From an uncultured Oscillospiraceae bacterium (GTDB taxonomy: Bacteria > Bacillota > Clostridia > Oscillospirales > Oscillospiraceae): a stretch of DNA of 64,000 bases. The stretch spans positions 82,538-146,537 of the forward strand of contig CANQRQ010000002.1 of assembly GCA_947626315.1 (NCBI GenBank). Direction: 5' to 3'. The notes under the pieces were generated by a model. That model had not been told where the DNA came from, searched no databases, and worked only from the letters and a program-made list of their open reading frames with translations. How positions within the stretch are numbered: position 1 is the first letter of the stretch; every line of letters starts with the position of its first letter. The position numbers were made by a program, and so were the translations under genes. This document shows positions 26,046-34,316 of the stretch, piece by piece.

Positions 26046-27089
26046 ATGAAAAAACTCATCGCACTTCTCTGCGCGCTGGCCATGGTGTTTGCGCTGGCCG
26101 CCTGCGGCGGAAACGCCGCCCCTGCCGCTGAGGAACCGGCGGCTGAAGAACCCGCCGCCGAAGAGCCCGCGGCCGAAGAACCCGCTGCCGAGGAACCCGC
26201 CGCCGAGGGCGTCACCTACAAGGTGGGCATCTCCCAGCTGGTCACTCATGACGCGCTGGACGCCGCCACCCAGGGCTTCCAGGACGCGTTGAACGAGCTG
26301 CTGCCCGGCCAGGTGGAGTTTGACTATCAGAACGCCGCCAACGACCCGGCCACCTGCTCCACCATCGCCAACGCCTTCGTGTCCGAGGGTGTGGACCTGA
26401 TCATGGCCAACGCCACCCCCGCCCTCCAGGCCGCCGCTGCCGCCACGGCCGACATTCCCATTCTGGGCACCTCCGTCACCGAGTACGGCGTGGCCCTGGA
26501 TATTGACAACTTCACCGGCACCGTGGGCAACAACATCTCCGGCACCTCCGACCTGGCCCCGCTGGATCAGCAGGCCGCTATGATCAAAGAGTGGTACCCC
26601 GACGCCTCCACCGTGGGCTTGCTGTACTGCTCCAACGAGCCCAACAGCCAGTACCAGGTAGACACCGTCCAGGGCTTCCTGGAGGATCTGGGCTACACCT
26701 GCAAGCAGTACGCCTTCTCTGACTCCAACGATATCGCCGCCGTGTGCCAGACCGCCGCGGACGAGAGCGACGTCCTCTATGTCCCCACGGACAACACCTG
26801 CGCCTCCAACACCGGCATCATTGACAACATCTGCCACGGCAACACCCCCGTGTTCTGCGGCGAGGAAGGCATCTGCGCCGGCTGCGGCGTGGCCACCCTG
26901 TCCATCAGCTACTACGACCTGGGCTATGCCACCGGTGAGATGGCCGCCAAGATCCTGACCGGCGAGGCCGACATCACCACCACCCCCATCGGCTATGCCG
27001 CCACCTTTACGCCCAAGTACAACGAGGCCATCTGCGCCGATCTGGGCGTCACCCCGCCTGAGGGCTACGAGGCCATCGCGGCCGCATAA
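26046..27089 (+). CDS. ABC importer substrate-binding lipoprotein (TrpX-like)
   Basis: 347 residues. A lipoprotein signal ends in LAAC at Cys20, followed by a linker of about six EEPAA repeats (residues about 28-53). The binding domain (YKVGISQLVTHDALDAATQGFQDAL, GVDLIMANATPALQAA, IPILGTSVTEYG, YVPTDNTCASN) fits the ABC_sub_bind family that includes TrpX/TrpY of tryptophan uptake. The aromatic leader upstream suggests the ligand is an aromatic amino acid, possibly phenylalanine or tyrosine; this is inference. GGAGGA ribosome site 7 bp upstream. Confidence 0.88.
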   Translation: MKKLIALLCALAMVFALAACGGNAAPAAEEPAAEEPAAEEPAAEEPAAEEPAAEGVTYKVGISQLVTHDALDAATQGFQDALNELLPGQVEFDYQNAANDPATCSTIANAFVSEGVDLIMANATPALQAAAAATADIPILGTSVTEYGVALDIDNFTGTVGNNISGTSDLAPLDQQAAMIKEWYPDASTVGLLYCSNEPNSQYQVDTVQGFLEDLGYTCKQYAFSDSNDIAAVCQTAADESDVLYVPTDNTCASNTGIIDNICHGNTPVFCGEEGICAGCGVATLSISYYDLGYATGEMAAKILTGEADITTTPIGYAATFTPKYNEAICADLGVTPPEGYEAIAAA

Positions 27090-27111
27090 GCCAAATAAAG
27101 GCAAAAACCGC

Positions 27112-27151
27112 AAAACAGCGGAAAAAGTTCTTGCTTTTTCCGCTGTTTTTT
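27112..27151 (+). terminator. Hairpin between binding protein and permease genes
   Basis: AAAACAGCGGAAAAAG pairs with CTTTTTCCGCTGTTTT, ending in a T-run. A partial terminator here would give more binding protein than permease, as is common in ABC importer operons. Confidence 0.7.
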
Positions 27152-27215
27152 GATACGGTATTTGGGCAGTTTCGTTCTGCGGGCTTTTCCACGGCCAAGA
27201 GAAGGAGGAACTTTT

Positions 27216-28169
27216 GTGAGCGGTTTTGTCAGCGCCCTTCCGGGCGCGGTCTCCCAGGGCCTGATCTGGGGCATCATGGCCATCGGGGTGTATATCACCT
27301 TTAAAATCCTGGATATCGCCGACCTGACGGTGGACGGATCCTTCTGCACCGGCGGCGCCACTTTCGTGGTGCTGTTCAGCGCCGGCGTCCCGGTGTGGAC
27401 GGCGCTGATCGCCGCCTTCGCCGTGGGCCTGCTGGCCGGGCTGGTGACCGGTTTGCTGCACACCTTCTGCGGCATCCCCGCCATCCTCTCCGGCATTCTG
27501 ACCCAGCTGGGCCTCTGGTCGGTGAACCTGGCGATCATGGGCATGAAGGCCAACGTGGCCATCAACGTGATCGACACGGCCAACCTGGACAAGCTCTGGG
27601 TCTCCCTGCGCTTTGTGCAGGACGTGGCCAGCGGCCGCCGTCCCTTCACCCGGCACCCCATTTTGATCGTGGGCCTCTTCACCCTGGGCATCATCGCCGT
27701 GCTGTACTGGTTCTTCGGCACGGAGCTGGGCTGCTCCGTCCGGGCCACCGGCGCCAACCAGCATATGGCCCGGGCCCAGGGCATCAACACCGACGTGACC
27801 AAGGTGCTGGGCCTGATGCTCTCCAACGGCCTGGTGGCCCTGTCTGGGGCGCTGCTGAGCCAGTATCAGAGCTTTGCCGACTCCAGCATGGGCAAGGGCG
27901 CCATCGTCATTGGCCTGGCGGCCGTCATCATCGGCGAGGCCCTGTTCTCCAAGATCTTCCGGAACTTCGCGCTGAGCCTGCTGGCCGTGTCCCTGGGCGC
28001 GGTGATCTACTATGTGGTGATCCAGGCGGTCATCAGCCTCAGCAACATCAACAGCAACTACCTGAAGCTGATCTCCGCCGTGATCGTGGCCATTTTCCTG
28101 TCCGTGCCCTACTGGAAGGAAAAATACTTCATCAAACATGGAAAAAAGGGGGTAAAGGCCGATGCTTGA
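27216..28169 (+). CDS. ABC importer permease (TrpY/branched-chain type)
   Basis: 317 residues from GTG at 27216, chosen because AAGGAGG lies 7 bp upstream; an earlier in-frame ATG at 27150 sits in the terminator hairpin. About eight to nine membrane helices. The family pattern of BPD_transp_2 permeases is visible (ILDIADLTVDGSF, CGIPAILSGILTQLGLWSVN, VRATGANQHMARAQGIN, GLAAVIIGEALF). It forms the channel for the lipoprotein at 26046 with the ATPase at 28162. Overlaps that ATPase gene by 8 bp. Confidence 0.92.
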   Translation: MSGFVSALPGAVSQGLIWGIMAIGVYITFKILDIADLTVDGSFCTGGATFVVLFSAGVPVWTALIAAFAVGLLAGLVTGLLHTFCGIPAILSGILTQLGLWSVNLAIMGMKANVAINVIDTANLDKLWVSLRFVQDVASGRRPFTRHPILIVGLFTLGIIAVLYWFFGTELGCSVRATGANQHMARAQGINTDVTKVLGLMLSNGLVALSGALLSQYQSFADSSMGKGAIVIGLAAVIIGEALFSKIFRNFALSLLAVSLGAVIYYVVIQAVISLSNINSNYLKLISAVIVAIFLSVPYWKEKYFIKHGKKGVKADA

Positions 28170-28959
28170 GCTGAGAGACGTCTACAAAACCTTTAACCCC
28201 GGCACCGTGAACGAGAAGAAGGCCCTCTGCGGCCTGAATCTGAAGCTGAACGAGGGGGACTTTGTCACCGTCATCGGCTCCAACGGGGCGGGCAAATCCA
28301 CGGCCCTGAACGCCATTGCCGGCGTCTGGCCTATCGACTCCGGCTCCATCCTCATTGACGGGACGGACGTGACGAACCTGCCGGAGTACAAGCGGGCCAA
28401 GTTCCTGGGCCGGGTCTTTCAGGACCCCATGCTGGGCACCGCCCCCACCATGCAGATCCAGGAGAATCTGGCCTTGGCGCTGCGCCGGGGCCAGCACCGG
28501 ACCCTGCGCAAGGGCATCACCCGCAAGGAGCAGGAGGAGTTTCGGGAGATGCTGAAGGTGCTGGGCCTGGGCCTGGAGGACCGGATGACCGCCAAGGTGG
28601 GCCTGCTCTCAGGCGGCCAGCGCCAGGCGCTGACCCTGCTGATGTCCTCCTTGAAAAAGCCGAAGCTCCTGCTGCTGGACGAGCACACCGCGGCCCTGGA
28701 CCCCAAGACGGCGGAGAAGGTGCTCCAGATCACCGACGATATCATCCGGGAGAACCACCTCACCGCCTTCATGGTGACCCACAACATGAAGGACGCCATT
28801 ACCCACGGCAACCGGCTCATTATGATGAACGAGGGCCGCATCATCCTGGACATTCAGGGCGAGGAGAAGAAGAACACCACCCGCCGGGAGCTGCTGGAGA
28901 AGTTCAGCGAGCTCTCCGGCGCCAATATCGACAGCGACGCCGCCCTGCTGACGAAGTAA
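28162..28959 (+). CDS. ABC importer ATPase (TrpZ-like)
   Basis: 265 residues. Walker A GSNGAGKST, Q-loop VFQDP, signature LLSGGQRQALTLLMS, Walker B LLLLDEHTAALD, switch His in VTHNMKDA. DEHTAALDPKTA is typical of the ATPase that pairs with ABC_sub_bind lipoproteins. Ribosome site GGGGGT lies within the end of the permease gene, indicating coupling. Last gene of the attenuator-controlled operon. Confidence 0.93.
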   Translation: MLELRDVYKTFNPGTVNEKKALCGLNLKLNEGDFVTVIGSNGAGKSTALNAIAGVWPIDSGSILIDGTDVTNLPEYKRAKFLGRVFQDPMLGTAPTMQIQENLALALRRGQHRTLRKGITRKEQEEFREMLKVLGLGLEDRMTAKVGLLSGGQRQALTLLMSSLKKPKLLLLDEHTAALDPKTAEKVLQITDDIIRENHLTAFMVTHNMKDAITHGNRLIMMNEGRIILDIQGEEKKNTTRRELLEKFSELSGANIDSDAALLTK

Positions 28960-28976
28960 AAGAACAGAGTAAGAGC

Positions 28977-29008
28977 TGCCGCCCCGCTTTTTTCTGCGCG
29001 GGGCGGCA
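28977..29008 (+). terminator. Terminator of the ABC importer operon
   Basis: TGCCGCCCCGC pairs with GCGGGGCGGCA across TTTTTTCT. The T-run after the stem is weak (AATTCTTCTT). Confidence 0.7.
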
Positions 29009-29015
29009 ATTCTTC

Positions 29016-29043
29016 TTGACAGGGCGGAAAAATGTGCTATCAT
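29016..29043 (+). promoter_or_regulatory. Promoter of the ykoFEDC transcript
   Basis: TTGACA (29016) and TATCAT (29038) with a 16-bp spacer, immediately ahead of the TPP riboswitch. Confidence 0.8.
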
Positions 29044-29048
29044 AGGAG

Positions 29049-29126
29049 CAAGTCCCGGGGTGTCGAAAGACTGAGATCATACCCGTTGTATCTGAACTGA
29101 GTAATGTTAGCGCAGAAAGTGACTGA
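29049..29126 (+). ncRNA. TPP (thiamine pyrophosphate) riboswitch
   Basis: The conserved aptamer parts are present in order: CCCGGGGTGTC with GACTGAGA, ATACCCGT, then CTGAGTAATGTTAGCG, closed by AGTC and GACT as the P1 stem. It binds TPP and lowers expression of the downstream thiamine-related genes when TPP is plentiful. The gene content downstream (ykoFEDC) agrees. Confidence 0.95.
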
Positions 29127-29180
29127 TACCGGAATCCATCCCCTTTTAGCCAGACGAAGCCGTTTTTCGTTGTGCTCAGA

Positions 29181-29211
29181 CCTCGTGGACCAAAATTTTT
29201 GGACCAGGAGG
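29181..29211 (+). promoter_or_regulatory. Ribosome-site-sequestering hairpin of the TPP riboswitch
   Basis: CCTCGTGG (29181-29188) can pair with CCAGGAGG (29204-29211), hiding the GGAGG ribosome site of ykoF 9 bp before its ATG. An internal CCAAAA/TTTTGG pairing lengthens the stem. No strong terminator lies between aptamer and gene, so control of translation is more likely than of transcription. Confidence 0.55.
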
Positions 29212-29220
29212 AATTTTTTA

Positions 29221-29867
29221 TGCCCGAAAAACCCTATGTGACCTATGGCCAGTCCTGCGGCTGCGGCGAGGGCTACGGCACCGGAAGCACCGCCGCGTCC
29301 AGGGCCATTACCGGCTGCCGCTTCAGCCTCTCCGCCATGACCGACCGCTATGTGGACGTGATTCTGGGAGCGGTGGGCAAGGTGGACACCGGCAAGATCT
29401 GGCAGAACACCGGCCGGCTCTCCACCGTCTACCGGGGCCGGCAGATCCACGTGGAGGACGCGGTGAAGGCCTGCTTCATCTACGCCTGGCAGCCGGACGT
29501 GCACATGACCCTGGAGGCCACCTATTCCAAGGGCTGCCCCGGGGACACGGACGCGGACTGCTTCATGAGCGAGGACGACGTCCCCCTCAACGAGGAGAAG
29601 ATCAAGGACATCCACTTCCCGGTGGACTGCAAGATCGCCCTCTACCCCATGGGCGTGCCCAACTATATGGAGTATATCGCCAACATCGTCAACCACGCCA
29701 TCGACCTGGGGCTCTATGAACGCTCCACCCATTACTGCACCGTCCTCAGAGGCGACGTGCAGGAGCTCTTTGACTACTTCCACTGGGTCAACACCACCTG
29801 CGGCCAGGCCCTGAGCCACTATATTTTTGAGGTGACCCTGTCCGTCAACAGCCCCACCGCGGAATAA
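29221..29867 (+). CDS. ykoF: YkoF-family thiamine/HMP-binding protein
   Basis: 215 residues. A duplicated ferredoxin-like YkoF fold is suggested by CRFSLSAMTDRYVDVILGAVGKVDTGKIWQNTGRLSTVYRG in the first half and CKIALYPMGVPNYMEYIANIVNHAI in the second. B. subtilis YkoF binds thiamine and its pyrimidine moiety. It is the first gene behind the TPP riboswitch and precedes ykoE, D and C, which form the transporter. It has no signal peptide, so it acts in the cytoplasm. Confidence 0.92.
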
Positions 29868-29888
29868 ATATTGAATGGGAGAAAAAAG

Positions 29889-30485
29889 ATGAAACTCAAC
29901 TGGAAACTGAAGGATATTCTGATGATCGCCGTCTGCTCGGTGCTCTTTGGCTTTGTGTTCCTGGGCGCGACCTACGCCGGGGGCCTTCTCTCCGGCGTGC
30001 TGACGCCCTTGGGCCTGTCCTCCCTGGGCTATGAGCCCTTCTACGGCATCTATTTCATGGCTGGGGCCTTCGGCATCTACGTGATGCGCAAGCCCGGCAC
30101 CGGCCTGGTGGCCGAGATGCTGGCCGCCATTATCGAGTGCCTGCTGGGCAACTACTTCGGGCCCATTATCATCCTCTCCGGCTTTGTCCAGGGCCTGGGC
30201 TTTGAGCTGCTCTTCGCCCTGCGGAAGTACCGCCGTTTCGACCTGCCCACCATGCTGATCGCCTCGGTGATCTGCTCCGTGGTCACCATGGGCTACAACC
30301 TGGTCATCAGCGGCTACAGCAGCATCGCCGTGCCTGTGCTGGCGCTGATGCTGGCGGTGCGTCTGGTCAGCGCCATGCTCATTGACGGCTGCCTGGTCAA
30401 GTTCCTGGCCGACCGTCTGGCCCGGGCGGGCGTCCTGAAGGGCTACGCCATCAGCGAGGGCCTCTCCCAGGACCTGGAGGACTGA
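29889..30485 (+). CDS. ykoE: ECF transporter S component YkoE (HMP/thiamine)
   Basis: 198 residues from ATG at 29889 (GGGAG upstream). Six membrane helices. KDILMIAVCSVLFGFVFLGATY, GFELLFALRKYRRFD and the generally hydrophobic layout fit the YkoE family of substrate-capture components. It binds the thiamine precursor in the membrane and docks on the YkoC/YkoD energising module. Confidence 0.92.
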   Translation: MKLNWKLKDILMIAVCSVLFGFVFLGATYAGGLLSGVLTPLGLSSLGYEPFYGIYFMAGAFGIYVMRKPGTGLVAEMLAAIIECLLGNYFGPIIILSGFVQGLGFELLFALRKYRRFDLPTMLIASVICSVVTMGYNLVISGYSSIAVPVLALMLAVRLVSAMLIDGCLVKFLADRLARAGVLKGYAISEGLSQDLED

Positions 30486-30489
30486 GGCC

Positions 30490-32004
30490 GTGGAGACCCC
30501 TGCCCTGCGCCTGCAGGACCTGTGCTTTCGCTACAGCGAACAGGGCAAACGGAACATCCTCGACCACGTGTCCCTGGAGATTCCCGCCGGGAAGATCACC
30601 GTGCTCATGGGCAGCGGCGGCTGCGGAAAGAGCACCCTGGCCGCCGTGGCCGCCGGACTGTACCCGGAAAACGGGGGCTTTCTGGCCTCCGGCACCGTGG
30701 AGCTCTTCGGGCGGAGCGTGGGGGAGCTGAGCATCCCGGAGCGAGCCCGGCTGCTGAGCCTGATGTTCCAGAACCCGGAGCTGCAGTTTTGCATGGACAC
30801 CCTCCGCAAGGAGCTGCGCTTCTGCCTGGAGAACCTGAACGTCCCCCGGGAGGAGATGGACGGCCGGGCCCTGGCCGCCGCCCGGGCCCTGGGCCTGGAG
30901 GAGCAGCTGGACCAAAAGCTCCACAGCCTCTCCGGCGGGGAGAAGCAGCGGGCCATGCTCTGCTGCCTGACCGTTCTGGAGAGCCGCTGCCTGCTTCTGG
31001 ACGAGACCCTGGCCAATATCGACAGCGGCGCGGCCAAAGAGCTGGTGGCCCAGATGGTCCGGCTGCGGCAGGAGGGAAAGACTATCATTGCCATCGACCA
31101 CCGGCTGGAGACCTGGCTGGAGGCCGCCGACGAGATCATTATCCTGGGCCAGGGGGCCCAGGTGCTGGCCCGGGGCATCAACCGGGACAACCTGGCCGAG
31201 TACCGGGAGCTCTTCCGGCAGGAGGGGCTGTACTACCCGGAGAAGCCCCATCTGAAGGCCGCCGCCCTGCCCGAGCCGGCGCCGGCGGTGGAGCTGAAGG
31301 GCGTCAGCATCCCCCGGGCGGTGGAGAAGGACCGCTGGGGCCGGAAGACGGTCCGGGGCTGGCTGCTCCGGGACGCCTGCGCCGCCTTCCCCCAGGGCCG
31401 CATGACCGCCGTGCTGGGGAAGAGCGGCTCCGGCAAGACCAGCACCTTTCTGTCCGTCTTGAAGCAGCACCCCTATGAGGGGAGCATTTTCATCCGGGGC
31501 CGGGACCTGAAGAGCATCCGGGAGCGGGAGCTCTTCGGGCAGATCGGCATGGTGTTCCAGAATCCGGGCAACCAGTTCGTCAGCCAGAAGGCGGAGGAGG
31601 AGCTGCTGCGGAGCCTGCGCCTCTGGGAGAGGGACCTCAGCGAGGAGGCGGCCCGGGAGAAAGCTCTGGCGCTGCTGGACAGCTTCGGCCTGCGGCCCTG
31701 GCACCGCTTTTCCCCCTACATGCTCAGCCAGGGCCAGCAGCGGCGCCTGGCAGTGCTGGCGGTGCTGGCCGGACGGCAGGAGATCCTGTTTTTGGACGAG
31801 CCCACCTACGGCCAGGACCGGCGCTCCACCGACGCCATCATGGAGCGGCTGCGCCTGAAGGTGGAGACGGAGGGGCTCACCGTGGTCTTTATCACCCATG
31901 ACCGGGAGCTGGCCGCCGCCTGGGCGGACAAGCTCTACCGGCTGGAAGGGCAAAAGCTGCTGGAGACCCGGCCGGAGGACCTGTTTGAGGAGGCGGCGCT
32001 GTGA
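30490..32004 (+). CDS. ykoD: ECF transporter double ATPase YkoD
   Basis: 504 residues with two fused ABC ATPase domains. First: Walker A GSGGCGKST, signature LSGGEKQRAM, Walker B LLLDETLANID. Second (from about 270): GKSGSGKTS, LSQGQQRRLAV, LFLDEPTYGQD and the switch His in ITHDRE. The fused A1-A2 form is normal for YkoD. The start is GTG, 5 bp after the ykoE stop, and its stop overlaps ykoC by 4 bp. Confidence 0.94.
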   Translation: METPALRLQDLCFRYSEQGKRNILDHVSLEIPAGKITVLMGSGGCGKSTLAAVAAGLYPENGGFLASGTVELFGRSVGELSIPERARLLSLMFQNPELQFCMDTLRKELRFCLENLNVPREEMDGRALAAARALGLEEQLDQKLHSLSGGEKQRAMLCCLTVLESRCLLLDETLANIDSGAAKELVAQMVRLRQEGKTIIAIDHRLETWLEAADEIIILGQGAQVLARGINRDNLAEYRELFRQEGLYYPEKPHLKAAALPEPAPAVELKGVSIPRAVEKDRWGRKTVRGWLLRDACAAFPQGRMTAVLGKSGSGKTSTFLSVLKQHPYEGSIFIRGRDLKSIRERELFGQIGMVFQNPGNQFVSQKAEEELLRSLRLWERDLSEEAAREKALALLDSFGLRPWHRFSPYMLSQGQQRRLAVLAVLAGRQEILFLDEPTYGQDRRSTDAIMERLRLKVETEGLTVVFITHDRELAAAWADKLYRLEGQKLLETRPEDLFEEAAL

Positions 32005-32744
32005 AGCTGGAAAAACTCAACCCCAGTCTGAAGGCGCTGACGGTGCTGCTGTGCGCCATCGAGCTGTCCTTTCAATATCTGGCCGGCCTGAACACGGCGG
32101 TGTTTCTGGTCTGCCTGCTGCTGCTGATCTTCTGCTCCGACGCCTCTTTAAAGACGGCCCTGCAGATCCTGATCCCCGCCTTCATCGCCGCTCTGGGGCT
32201 CTTCTTCATGGGCCTGTACTATGCCCGGGGCAACAGCCTGACGGACGCGGAGCTCTCCGGCCTCAGCTCCCTGCCCTACGCGGTGCGGGCGGCCCTGTCC
32301 ACCAACTTCGGCGCCGCGCTGCAGCTGGCCACCCGCCTGCTGGCCTTCGCCGGGCTGGGGGTGCTCTTCGCCCTGACCACTGACCGGGAGCTCTTCCTGT
32401 ACAGCCTGATGCGCCAGTGCCGGCTGCCCGCCGGCTTTGCCTACGGCATTCTGGCCGCCGTCAACCTGATGCCGGAGATGGTCCGGGAATTCAAGACCGT
32501 GCGGCTGGCTTTCCGGGTCCGGGGCCTCCGGCCGGGGCCTTTCTCCCTGGGCCCGGTGTTCACCATGCTGGTCAACTCCATCCGCTGGTCCGAGAGCGTG
32601 GCCATGGCCATGGAGTCCAAGGGCTTCAGCGGCGAGCAGCCCCGAAGCTACTACCTCCGCCCCAAAGTGCGTTGGTACGACTGGCTCTTCTGCCTGGGCG
32701 CCCTGGGGGCCATCCTGGCAGGGATGCTCCTGCTGCCTAAATAA
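32001..32744 (+). CDS. ykoC: ECF transporter T component YkoC
   Basis: 247 residues, about five membrane helices. The two coupling-helix motifs of EcfT proteins appear as FRVRGLRPG and MESKGFSGEQPR near the C-terminus. It links YkoE to the ATPase YkoD. Last gene of the TPP-riboswitch operon. Confidence 0.92.
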   Translation: MKLEKLNPSLKALTVLLCAIELSFQYLAGLNTAVFLVCLLLLIFCSDASLKTALQILIPAFIAALGLFFMGLYYARGNSLTDAELSGLSSLPYAVRAALSTNFGAALQLATRLLAFAGLGVLFALTTDRELFLYSLMRQCRLPAGFAYGILAAVNLMPEMVREFKTVRLAFRVRGLRPGPFSLGPVFTMLVNSIRWSESVAMAMESKGFSGEQPRSYYLRPKVRWYDWLFCLGALGAILAGMLLLPK

Positions 32745-32763
32745 TTTACAGCGAACAAAAAAA

Positions 32764-32790
32764 CAGCCGCCCGGATATCCCGGGCGGCTG
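32764..32790 (+). terminator. Terminator of ykoFEDC
   Basis: CAGCCGCCCGG pairs with CCGGGCGGCTG across ATATC. A second small hairpin (CGTGTC/GACACG, 32794-32814) follows. The stretch to 32899 holds nothing further that I recognise. Confidence 0.7.
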
Positions 32791-32899
32791 CGGCGTGTCA
32801 AGAAGGGAGACACGTGCTGAATAACTAAACGAAGGTTTATCCTCCAGAGCATCCTTCCTTTGGCAGATTAATTTTACCGTATGCTCTGTTCGCGTAGAG

Positions 32900-34072
32900 C
32901 TAGTCGTAGCCCAGCTGCTGCCGCAGCAGCGCGTAACGGGGATGCATTTCCAGGGTCAGCGTGCCGTCCGGGCCGAAGTCCCCCTCCTCGTTGAGGTAGC
33001 GCCAGCCGCCGGCGAAGGCCTCATGGGATACGGCGGTGCTCTCCCCGTAGCTGAAGCTCACGTGTTCAAAGCGGATGAAGCCCTCCCCCGCCGGGGCCGG
33101 GCAGGCCTCCGCAGGCAGAACGGCCTGACCCTCCTCCGCCTCCAGCACCGAGGCGATACGGTTAGCGGAGGCGGAGGCCTTGCTAAGCATCATGAACACC
33201 CGGTTCAGGCCCATGACGCCCATCATGATCATGTTGAAATAGGTCAGAAAGGCCAGGATCACGCCGGGCAGCATCAGCCCGGCGTTCACCCGGTAAGCGC
33301 CCAGGACCACCACCGCGGTGAGCCCGATGTTCAGGGACATCTGCATGGCGGGGCCGGGGATGGCCATGATGGTGCTGGCTCGGATATCGCTGGCGGCCAT
33401 GTCGTTGTTGGCCGCCGCAAAGCGCTCCTTCTCGTACTTCTCTTTGGAGAGGGCCTTGACCACCCGGATGCCCGTGATGGCCTCCCGCATGATGAGGACC
33501 ACCCGGTCCAGCTTCTCCTGCACCCGGTTATAAAGCGGGATACCCTTGCGGGACACGGTGACGCAGACCAGGATGAGGACCGGCGCCATCACGCACATCA
33601 CCAGGGCCATATGAGCGTCCATGGTCAGCGCCACGGCGATGCCGCCAAAGAGCATGATCGGCGCCCGGATGCACATGGTCTGGATGGATTGGACACAGGA
33701 CTGGACATTATAGCTGTCGCTGGTCATGCGGCTGATGAGGCTGGGCAGGCCGAAGGCGTCAAACCGGGCGCCGGACAGGTTCACAGTCTTGCGAAACAGC
33801 GCCTGCCGCACGTCGTAGGAGATGTTGTGGGCGTTCTCCACCGCCCGCCGGTTGGCCAGCACGTTCAGCTGCCTGGTCACCACCGCGGCCAGGATCATCA
33901 GGGAGCCCCACAGGATCACCCGGTCCATGCGGCCCAGGGGCACCACATGGTCGATCAGGTGCTCCAGGATGTAGGGCAGCATGAGCTCTGACAGAGTGCC
34001 CAGGAGCTTTACCGCCATGACCAGCAGGATGCTGTTTCAGTACCGGCCCATAGTGTGAAGGATCAGTTTCAT
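32900..34072 (-). pseudogene. Chimeric pseudogene: ABC exporter membrane domain joined to a fragment of the 34317 gene
   Basis: Reading leftward from the ancestral ATG at 34072, the sequence is almost identical to the exporter gene at 7409-9166 for about 340 codons. Codon 12 is TGA (34037-34039) where the parent has CGA (Arg). At about 33010-33021, within the shared GCCGGCGAAGG, it switches in frame to a 38-residue piece (GGWRYLNEEGDFGPDG...) almost identical to residues 668-706 of the BlaR1-like protein, ending at TAG. The ATPase domain is absent. An internal ATG (34018) leaves 372 codons open, but a working exporter is impossible. Confidence 0.93.
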
Positions 34073-34239
34073 AAAAGCCTCGCTTGCCCTGCGGCCGCGC
34101 CAAGGGATAAGCCCGGCCGTGGGAAGGATTTACTCTGTTTTTCAAAGCTTTGCCTATTGTATCAACTTTTTCCCCGAAAGGCAATGGCATTTCGCCCTGG
34201 AAAAGCCGAATTATTCTACATGAAATACCAAGACAATAT

Positions 34240-34272
34240 AAAAAATCGGACAGCTTTCATAAGCTGTCCGAT
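34240..34272 (-). terminator. Terminator of the BlaI/BlaR1-like operon
   Basis: Leftward RNA: CGGACAGCTT pairs with AAGCTGTCCG, followed by ATTTTTTAT, about 45 bases after the stop at 34317. Confidence 0.8.
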
Positions 34273-34316
34273 AAAAGTGCAGCAGCACAGGAAGATGGAG
34301 CTTTTCCACCCAGACA

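Noticed and set aside
26124..26205. EEPAA repeat as a phase-variation tract or frameshift site
   Set aside because: Units are in frame, and synonymous codons differ between units. It reads as an ordinary flexible lipoprotein linker.
25929..28139. A 736-codon open frame on the - strand
   Set aside because: It lies opposite the lipoprotein, permease and attenuator. Composition is typical of a shadow frame (long Gly/His/Asp runs).
32900..34018. A functional third ABC exporter gene
   Set aside because: There is a stop at codon 12 of the ancestral frame, the nucleotide-binding domain is missing, and the C-terminus comes from another gene.
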